A DNA stretch of 64,000 nt from NCBI RefSeq assembly GCF_002368335.1, contig NZ_AP018288.1, positions 6,515,221-6,579,220 of the forward strand, given 5' to 3'. How positions within the stretch are numbered: position 1 is the first letter of the stretch; each line of letters begins with the position of its first letter. The translations under genes and the position numbers were made by a program. Positions 58,608 through 64,000 of the stretch are shown here, piece by piece. The notes under the pieces are model-generated. The model was not told the DNA's origin, ran no database searches, and worked only from the letters and a program-made list of their open reading frames with translations. Source of the stretch: Nostoc sp. NIES-4103. GTDB taxonomy: Bacteria; Cyanobacteriota; Cyanobacteriia; Cyanobacteriales; Nostocaceae.

Positions 58608-59543
58608 CTATCTACTCACTTCAGCAAGGCCTTTAACGGCACCACCGCGTTCATTCTGTATTTGTTTCACCAAACTAGCTGGAAGTTGGGATTTTTTAGT
58701 CAAGGCTTTGTCAAAATTAGCGATCGCTTCCTGAATTAATGCCTGACTTTTTTCTTTTTGCCCTTGTTCTCTGAGAATCTGGGCCTTGAGATAATAAAGT
58801 TCTGGGTTATCAGATGTTCCTTTTAAAGCACGGTTGGCATACTCTAAAGCCTGAGAGTACTGTTTTAAATCTCGATAGGCAAGGGCAATACCCCGATCCA
58901 CTAAATATCTGGGGCCACCATTTGTCTCTAAACGTTTAATAGCCTCATCGGGATCAGCAAAAGGCAGATTAACAGCCAGCATCAAATCCATATAGCCCCG
59001 GAGTAAATTTAATTCTGGATCGTTGGCAGAAATCGCTTCTGCTTTGTCCAAATATTCATAGACTTGCCTTAGCCGACCTAGGACTTTTGGTACACTGCCT
59101 GTACCTTCACGTGTATAAATTACTGCTCCCTCAAAAAAATGACCCACAGCAGTATATATGTTACCGCGCAATTCGTCAGTAGCCAGCAGCTTTTGTCCGG
59201 TTTCCAGAGTTTTCTTGCTGTAAGTGTCTAGCCCAGCCATATCTTTTTTCATATATGCCAAGGATGCCCTCATAGCATACGCTAGAGGCTCATTTGGCTC
59301 ACTGGATAAGGCTTCTTTGAGGTAACGCTCTGCTGCTGGATAATTGCCTTGTTGAAAAATTGCTTTGAAAGCCGCTTCTGTTTTGTCGCCAATTGGATGA
59401 GGTTCCCTACGCAAAAACGGATCACCAGCCAAAGATGGACTTGTCCACAGATTGAGTGCGATCGCAGCTACAAAAGTTGCCTGAACAACTTTGGTTAGCT
59501 TAGAAAACACTATTAGTTGAGTAGTAGATAACCGTTTAGTCAT
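58608..59543 (-). CDS. Sll0314/Alr1548-type TPR repeat protein
   Basis: A 311-residue exported protein. An N-terminal hydrophobic stretch (VVQATFVAAIALNLWTSPSL, cleavage near SLAGD) is followed by TPR-like helices: FKAIFQQGNYPAAERYLKEA, PLAYAMRASLAYMKKDMAGL, GIALAYRDLKQYSQALEYAN and ELYYLKAQILREQGQKEKSQ. The arrangement matches the cyanobacterial Sll0314/Alr1548 TPR family, whose function is unknown. It probably acts in the periplasm or lumen as an assembly or scaffold factor (inference). The start ATG at 59543 has no strong ribosome binding site. Confidence 0.82.
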   Translation of the reverse strand: MTKRLSTTQLIVFSKLTKVVQATFVAAIALNLWTSPSLAGDPFLRREPHPIGDKTEAAFKAIFQQGNYPAAERYLKEALSSEPNEPLAYAMRASLAYMKKDMAGLDTYSKKTLETGQKLLATDELRGNIYTAVGHFFEGAVIYTREGTGSVPKVLGRLRQVYEYLDKAEAISANDPELNLLRGYMDLMLAVNLPFADPDEAIKRLETNGGPRYLVDRGIALAYRDLKQYSQALEYANRALKGTSDNPELYYLKAQILREQGQKEKSQALIQEAIANFDKALTKKSQLPASLVKQIQNERGGAVKGLAEVSR

Positions 59544-59864
59544 GGTTAATCACAGGATAATTGCGGTTGTAATAGTTGTATATGTTACTTAGAATGCAAA
59601 AATCGTTAAGCTTAACAGGCGTTGATGATAGCCAAAATATTGTATACAGATTGACTTCAGTAATTTTTCCAGGTTCCCATAATTGTTGTAGCCATTGTTA
59701 AATCGTAGTCTGTCACAATGGAAGGAGAAGTATAGCTCTTACTGCTAGATTAAGGTTTTAACGCAGGTAATGCGCTGTAAATCTTTCAGAATTTTCCAGT
59801 CGCTCTTAGTGTAGTTAATACTAGTTAATTCAGTTAATCGCCAACTTTTTGGTAATCTTAACAA
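59544..59864. other. Divergent intergenic region (TPR gene and ABC ATPase)
   Basis: About 320 bases with no gene. It includes an AT-rich stretch and a TTAAGCTTAA palindrome near 59608-59617. Promoters of both genes should lie here; I could not pick one with confidence. Confidence 0.45.
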
Positions 59865-60539
59865 ATGCTCTATCTCAGAAATCTAATTTATCATCCAACA
59901 GCCTGCCCAACAGCAATTCTCAAAACTCTTAATTTGGAACTAGCACCTCAGAAACTCGGTTTAATAATTGGCCCCAGTGGTTCCGGCAAAAGTACATTAC
60001 TAGAAATTTTATCAGGACTAGCTGAACCGACTGCTGGTGCAGTCTTCTGGCGAGAACAAGAACTTATAGCTGAACAGCTACAGCAATTGGCTGGGTTGGT
60101 GTTTCAGTTTCCAGAACGACATTTTTGTGGAGGTACAATTTTAGAAGAATTGCGTTTAGGGCATCCTGAGTTAGGGTCAGAACGGGTTAGGCAGGCACTC
60201 AGTGAGGTAGGATTAGAGCATTTGTCTCTTTCCGCAGCACCCTATGCTTTAAGTGGAGGTCAGCAGCGGCGTTTAGCTTTAGCAGTACAATTGATCCGCC
60301 AGCCCAATTTATTATTATTAGATGAACCGACAGCCGGGTTAGATTGGTCAATGCGTCGGCAACTAGTCAACTTATTGGCAAAACTGAAACAAGATTGGAC
60401 ACTGTTAGTAGTAACACATGATGCTGGGGATTTATTAGCGATCGCAGATAATTGCTGGACACTCAACCACGGTGAACTAAAATCAATCGATCCAGCAGAA
60501 CTGGGAGCTAGAGTGAAAGAACCGCAGCCAGCCGTGTGA
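59865..60539 (+). CDS. ECF-type ABC transporter ATP-binding protein
   Basis: A 224-residue ATPase. Walker A is GPSGSGKS (36-43), the Q-loop is VFQFPERHFCGGTILEEL, the signature is LSGGQQRR (129-136), Walker B is LLLLDEPTAGLD and the switch is THD (His185). The Q-loop sequence FQFPERH is typical of EcfA/CbiO ATPases that power energy-coupling-factor vitamin or metal-ion importers. No EcfT or substrate-binding subunit lies next to it, so its partners are encoded elsewhere or it has a divergent role. It is followed by repeats and rsmG. Confidence 0.85.
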   Translation: MLYLRNLIYHPTACPTAILKTLNLELAPQKLGLIIGPSGSGKSTLLEILSGLAEPTAGAVFWREQELIAEQLQQLAGLVFQFPERHFCGGTILEELRLGHPELGSERVRQALSEVGLEHLSLSAAPYALSGGQQRRLALAVQLIRQPNLLLLDEPTAGLDWSMRRQLVNLLAKLKQDWTLLVVTHDAGDLLAIADNCWTLNHGELKSIDPAELGARVKEPQPAV

Positions 60540-60540
60540 A

Positions 60541-60668
60541 GGGCTTGCGGGGATGGGGAGATAAGGGAGATGAGGGAGATGAGGAAGAAATAACTAATAA
60601 CAATTCCCAATTCCCAATTCTCAATTCCCAATTCCCAATTCCCAATTCCCAATTCTCAACTAATGACA
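60541..60668. repeat. GGGGAGAT and AATTCCC repeat tracts
   Basis: GGGAGATGA units (60550-60588) are followed by nine CCCAATT/CTCAATT heptamers (60602-60658) and TGACAAA units running into the rsmG start. This is the same pair of repeat types as at 13624-13722. Confidence 0.9.
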
Positions 60669-60669
60669 A

Positions 60670-61434
60670 ATGACAAATTCCACCACTCCCTTACTACCAG
60701 AGATGGCAGAAATCTGGCAGCAAACTCTCAATTGGCAACCAACTAGCCAACAGCAAGCACAATTTCAGCAGCTTTATGAATTAATCTTAGAGGGTAATCG
60801 TCAGTTAAATTTAACTCGTATCACTGAGCCTCAAGAGTTTTGGGAAAAACATCTTTGGGATTCTCTCCGAGGAATTGCACCACAGGGGCAATTTATCCCG
60901 TCTCTCCAAGAGGGTGCATGTGTGATTGATATTGGCACAGGTGCAGGATTTCCAGGCGTTCCAGTAGGAATTGCTGCACCTAATTGCAAAATTACTCTGA
61001 TGGATTCAACTAGGAAAAAAATTGTTTTTCTCGACCAAATATTAAGTGAACTTGCCCTGACTGATGCCAAAACTGTTGTTGGAAGAGCTGAAGAAATAGC
61101 ACAGCAATCTCAGTACCGACAAACCTACGACCTTGCTCTCATTCGCGCTGTCGGCCCGGCTTCTGTGTGTGCAGAATATGCTCTCCCATTCATTAAACAG
61201 GGTGGTTTAGCTGTAATTTACCGCGGTAATTGGACACAAGAGGAAACAACCGCTTTGCAAAATGCTGTTAATCAGCTAGGCGGCATCATTGAATCAATCG
61301 AAAGCTTCATTACTCCCATAAGTACAAGCATCCGTCATTGTTTGTACTTGCGTAAAGTAGCCACCACACCAGCAAAGTTTCCCCGTGCTGCTGGGATACC
61401 CACTCAAAAGCCACTGTCAGGAAAGGAGAGTTAG
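60670..61434 (+). CDS. rsmG: 16S rRNA (guanine527-N7)-methyltransferase
   Basis: RsmG (GidB) methylates G527 of 16S rRNA with SAM, affecting decoding and streptomycin sensitivity. The 254-residue protein has LNLTRITEPQEFWEKHLWDS, the SAM motif VIDIGTGAGFPGVPVGIAAP (85-104), LMDSTRKKIVFLDQI and VVGRAEEIAQ, all family signatures. The start ATG 60670 (MTNSTTPLLP) lies at the edge of a TGACAAA repeat; ATG 60703 (MAEIWQQ) is an alternative if the repeat-derived start is wrong. The C-terminus runs to KKA-like KPLSGKES. Confidence 0.94.
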   Translation: MTNSTTPLLPEMAEIWQQTLNWQPTSQQQAQFQQLYELILEGNRQLNLTRITEPQEFWEKHLWDSLRGIAPQGQFIPSLQEGACVIDIGTGAGFPGVPVGIAAPNCKITLMDSTRKKIVFLDQILSELALTDAKTVVGRAEEIAQQSQYRQTYDLALIRAVGPASVCAEYALPFIKQGGLAVIYRGNWTQEETTALQNAVNQLGGIIESIESFITPISTSIRHCLYLRKVATTPAKFPRAAGIPTQKPLSGKES

Positions 61435-61476
61435 GAGTTAGGAGTTTGGAGTTTGGAGTTTGGAATTATTACCTTT

Positions 61477-61590
61477 AGGACTTACGCACTGAAGCCTGAA
61501 ACCCTGATCCCCCCTAGCCCCCCTTTTTAAGGGGGGAAAGTCTAAAGCCCCCTTTTTAAGGGGGTTGGGGGATCTGAGTGCGTAAGTTCT
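61477..61590. mobile_element. MITE-like element with AGGACTTACGCACT ends
   Basis: AGGACTTACGCACT (61477-61490) and 61577-61590 are inverted repeats matching at 13 of 14 positions. The 114-base interior has CCCCC/GGGGG tracts forming internal stems and no gene. The end motif is shared with the element at 11999-12058. Confidence 0.8.
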
Positions 61591-61593
61591 AAC

Positions 61594-61648
61594 CTTCATC
61601 CCCCTCATCTTCCTCATCCCCTCATCTTCCTCATCCCCCTCATCCCCC
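61594..61648. repeat. CATCCCCCTCATCTTC repeat tract
   Basis: C-rich CATCCCCCT/CATCTTCCT units directly abut and touch the stop codon of the first rhomboid gene. Confidence 0.85.
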
Positions 61649-62322
61649 TAATAGTCGCGCCTAAACAAACCAAAAAAGGGAGCAAGAATCATGCCAAAAA
61701 CAAAACCGCCGATGTGAGCCCAGTAAGCTACTCCGCCTGTTTCCACACTCATATTGGCAGCGGCTTGCAGGCTCGCTAGACCGGATATGACATTCTGTAT
61801 AAAGAAAATTCCAATTAATAATAGCGCCGGAACGCTGATTGTAGTTACAAAAAAACCCAAGAAAATTAGGGTTGTGATTCTAGCTTGAGGGAAGCGAATA
61901 ATATACGCACCCAAAACTCCAGAAATGGCACCACTTGCACCCAAAGAAGGAATTTCCGAATACATACCAATAAACCATTGGCACAAGGCGGCTAAAGCAC
62001 CACAAGCTAAATAAAAAATTAAATATTTGAAATGTCCTAATCGGTCTTCTACATTGTTGCCAAAGACCCAAAGAAATAACATATTCGATATTAAGTGCCA
62101 CCAACCACCGTGTAAAAATTGCGATGTGAATAACGTCGTCCACTCATAGGTGAAGTTGGTGGTTAACTGTTGTGGTATTACCGCGTAAAGCTGGAAAAAT
62201 TGCTCCAACTGTCTACTAGACAGGCTGAATTCATGAAGAAAAACGAGAACATTCATTCCAATCAACCCGTAAGTGAAATACGGGGTGATTCGCGTTGGGT
62301 TTTCGTCGTAAAGGGGAAACAC
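61648..62322 (-). CDS. Rhomboid-family intramembrane serine protease (copy 1)
   Basis: A 224-residue membrane protease cleaving within or near substrate transmembrane helices. Six hydrophobic segments are visible. The catalytic dyad is Ser130 in GASGAISG and His203 in AHIGGFVFG, with the oxyanion HGGWWHLISNMLFLW motif in helix 2 and the N-terminal FTYGLIGMNVLVF segment. The start is GTG 62322 (FPLYDENPTRITPYF). It is a tandem paralogue of the gene at 62451-63170, separated by 128 bases. The substrate is unknown. Confidence 0.88.
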   Translation of the reverse strand: MFPLYDENPTRITPYFTYGLIGMNVLVFLHEFSLSSRQLEQFFQLYAVIPQQLTTNFTYEWTTLFTSQFLHGGWWHLISNMLFLWVFGNNVEDRLGHFKYLIFYLACGALAALCQWFIGMYSEIPSLGASGAISGVLGAYIIRFPQARITTLIFLGFFVTTISVPALLLIGIFFIQNVISGLASLQAAANMSVETGGVAYWAHIGGFVFGMILAPFFGLFRRDY

Positions 62323-62450
62323 TGGTGTTTTTGCTAATTATTCATCATTAACTGCAATATAGCTTGTATGGCTGGCAGTCATTCAATGTGAGGTAAATTA
62401 ACTTTTGAAATCATCAGCCATCACACAAGCTCCCGTGATACCCCAAAGAA

Positions 62451-63170
62451 TTATTGATACCAAGATTCTTCCTGGGATTTATCGCTAAATAAACCTAATA
62501 TCGGCCCCAGAACCGCTCCAAATATGAAACCGCCTGCGTGTGCCCAGTAGGCAATACCACCGCTTTCCATACCGATATTGGTGGGTGTCTCTAAACTAGC
62601 AATCCCGTAAAAAGCTTGTTGGAGAAACCAAAACCCTAAAAAGAAATATGCGGGAACACGGAAAGTAGGGAAGAAGAATCCCAAAGGCACCACACCCAGA
62701 ATTTCAGCTTGGGGAAAGCGAAGAATGTATGCTCCCATAACACCAGCGATCGCACCACTCGCCCCCAATGAAGGAATGTTAGAATTTTGGGCAAAGTACC
62801 ATTGAGCTAAAGAAGCTAAAATACCACAACTTAAGTAAAAAAGCAAATATTTGGCATGACCTAACTTATCTTCAACGTTGTTGCCAAAAATCCACAGAAA
62901 CAACATGTTACCAGCTAGGTGTAATAAACCGCCGTGGAGGAATTGGGAGGTAATTAAAGTTGCCCACTCTGGTACTGGTTGATGAACTGAGACACCAGCA
63001 AAGCTTAAGCTGAGTTCTCGCGGCACCACAGCCGCAAGATGTAAAAAGCCATTTAATGCTTGGGGAGGCAGACTTGCTTCATAAATAAAAGCGAGGACAT
63101 TAGCAGCAATCAGCCCATAAGTTACATAAGGCGTGATGTTTGTAGGATTATTATCTCTAATTGGAACCAC
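62451..63170 (-). CDS. Rhomboid-family intramembrane serine protease (copy 2)
   Basis: A 239-residue paralogue of the downstream rhomboid. Catalytic Ser138 (GASGAIAG) and His211 (AHAGGFIFG) and the HGGLLHLAGNMLFLW helix are intact. It has a longer loop after helix 1 (LSFAGVSVHQPVPEWATLI) than copy 1. Both begin with GTG and the common N-terminal pattern NPT-ITPY-TYGLI-NVL. The C-terminus is slightly acidic (DKSQEESWYQ). The tandem duplication suggests two proteases with different substrate ranges (inference). Confidence 0.88.
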   Translation of the reverse strand: MVPIRDNNPTNITPYVTYGLIAANVLAFIYEASLPPQALNGFLHLAAVVPRELSLSFAGVSVHQPVPEWATLITSQFLHGGLLHLAGNMLFLWIFGNNVEDKLGHAKYLLFYLSCGILASLAQWYFAQNSNIPSLGASGAIAGVMGAYILRFPQAEILGVVPLGFFFPTFRVPAYFFLGFWFLQQAFYGIASLETPTNIGMESGGIAYWAHAGGFIFGAVLGPILGLFSDKSQEESWYQ

Positions 63171-63441
63171 GGGCGTTTTTCCTAATTCTTCAGACCTAGC
63201 CTTAAGGTACTGAATTGCAAAAGTATTTTCTTCTACCTCGTGGATGGATTAAGTTCAGTCGAACGGTACTAACGATATGCGATCGCTTCATTGAGATTTT
63301 GCTAGAAAAAGCAACAATTGTCTCACTTTAAACAAAGTCTCTTGTGTACAGCCAAGCTGAACTAAAATATAGCCAATCTCTCAAAATCGAATAAACATAC
63401 TATACTCAATGGCGTAAAAATCCTTATTTTAGTGATTTTGC
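63171..63441. other. Divergent intergenic region
   Basis: About 270 bases between rhomboid copy 2 and the GNAT gene with no gene recognised. It contains one HIP1-type site near 63280 and presumably both promoters. Confidence 0.45.
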
Positions 63442-63945
63442 ATGATTTTGCATCTAGAAAAGGTGATGGAACACCACGCCGAATTACTCTACTTACACCT
63501 GAGTGAACCGAAGTTATACGAGTATTTAGAAGGTGAAATTCCGACTATTTTGCAGTTAAAGCATCAGTTCAAGTTTGCTGCGCTGGAAAAATCACCAGAT
63601 AACGACACTATGACCTGGCTGAAGTGGGTGGCGATGCTTCCACAATACCAGTATGTTGGAGTTGTCGAGATTGGTATTTTTGAAGATGGATACGCAGAAA
63701 TCGGTTTCATGACATTTGTGGATTTTCAAAACCAGGGGTTAGCTTCTGTCTACTGTTCGCTAGCGATCGCCAAGGCACGAAAGCGCTTTGACTTCCCCGT
63801 GCTATACGCTTCGGTGAACGAGCAGAACCTGGCCTCTCGTAAAGTGATTGAAAAGCTTGGTTTTGCTTTACATTCTGTTAAGAAGGATGCAGAATTTGTC
63901 AAGGGTAAACTTTCTGATGAACTAATCTACTGTTTGGTATTTTAA
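63442..63945 (+). CDS. GNAT-family N-acetyltransferase
   Basis: A 167-residue GCN5-related acetyltransferase transferring an acetyl group from acetyl-CoA to an amine. The N-terminal beta-strand and helix (LYLHLSEPKLYEYLEG) are followed by the central YVGVVEIGIFEDGYAEIGFM strands. A motif-A-like pyrophosphate loop, DFQNQGLASVYCSLAIAKAR, is a weak but recognisable Q/RxxGxG/A region. The C-terminal strand is YASVNEQNLASRKVIEKLGF, the classical GNAT ending. The acceptor is unknown; the RimJ/RimL-like layout suggests a protein or small-amine acceptor (inference). Confidence 0.82.
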   Translation: MILHLEKVMEHHAELLYLHLSEPKLYEYLEGEIPTILQLKHQFKFAALEKSPDNDTMTWLKWVAMLPQYQYVGVVEIGIFEDGYAEIGFMTFVDFQNQGLASVYCSLAIAKARKRFDFPVLYASVNEQNLASRKVIEKLGFALHSVKKDAEFVKGKLSDELIYCLVF

Positions 63946-64000
63946 TTTCAAATTATGAAAATTTACGCTTTCTTTTGCCCGGTTTAATTATGGCAATTTG
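63946..64000. other. Window end, no feature
   Basis: The last 55 bases follow the GNAT stop codon and show no gene start or recognisable signal. Confidence 0.5.

Overview
The window is chromosomal DNA from a filamentous, probably heterocyst-forming cyanobacterium of the Nostocales. The evidence is the very frequent HIP1 octamer (GCGATCGC), heptameric short tandem repeats in most intergenic gaps, NdhN of the photosynthetic NDH-1 complex, a SphR/SphS/PhoU phosphate-sensing set, a GAF-GAF-PAS adenylate cyclase of the Anabaena CyaB type, and an SLH-domain porin. No rRNA, tRNA, CRISPR array, transposase gene or prophage was seen. Species assignment is not possible from the sequence alone.

Layout. 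1-2.4 kb: start of the S10 ribosomal operon on the minus strand (rplC, rplD, rplW) behind a long leader, divergent from ndhN. 3.5-16.5 kb: envelope and membrane genes (DUF3172 protein, AMIN-domain protein, two CPA2 cation/proton antiporters, a GDSL hydrolase, a secreted repeat protein, an FHA-FAD oxidoreductase and an FHA-zinc-ribbon protein). 17.4-22.1 kb: a GH18 chitinase-like gene, endonuclease V, a prohibitin-like protein and the tRNA 2-selenouridine synthase MnmH. 22.2-25.7 kb: three tandem paralogues of unknown function, each preceded by the same short leader with a hairpin; the middle copy is decayed. 25.9-28.4 kb: a Tat-exported aldo/keto reductase and a solitary cytosine-5 DNA methyltransferase. 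28.4-36.1 kb: the minus-strand run purC, bamA/omp85, lpxC, fabZ, lpxA, lpxB for outer-membrane and lipid A biogenesis. 36.6-46.4 kb: a DUF7219 protein, the adenylate cyclase, a lipoprotein, a PEP-CTERM protein, polA and hisA. 46.4-50 kb: a repeat- and MITE-rich gap with two related micro-ORFs, then two tandem coiled-coil proteins. 50.4-53.3 kb: sphR-sphS-phoU. 54.4-64 kb: a Crp/Fnr regulator, an SLH porin, small conserved cyanobacterial proteins (Nudix, DUF3531, TPR), an ECF-type ATPase, rsmG, two tandem rhomboids and a GNAT acetyltransferase.

How genes work together. Three clear functional units are visible: the ribosomal operon, the lipid A/Omp85 cluster and the phosphate two-component system with PhoU. 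The rest is housekeeping or lineage-specific genes in short transcription units. Several non-autonomous elements with terminal inverted repeats (at 19.0, 46.5, 47.7 and 61.5 kb, plus a small foldback at 12.0 kb) and many heptamer arrays fill the gaps. In several places these arrays supply start codons, stop codons or in-frame insertions.

The items most deserving follow-up are the repeated hairpin leader of the three paralogues (22.2-24.2 kb), the micro-ORF pair at 46.9/47.5 kb, the tandem coiled-coil proteins, the signal-less GH18 protein, and the altered Exo III motif in PolA. All assignments are from reading the sequence; no database search was possible.
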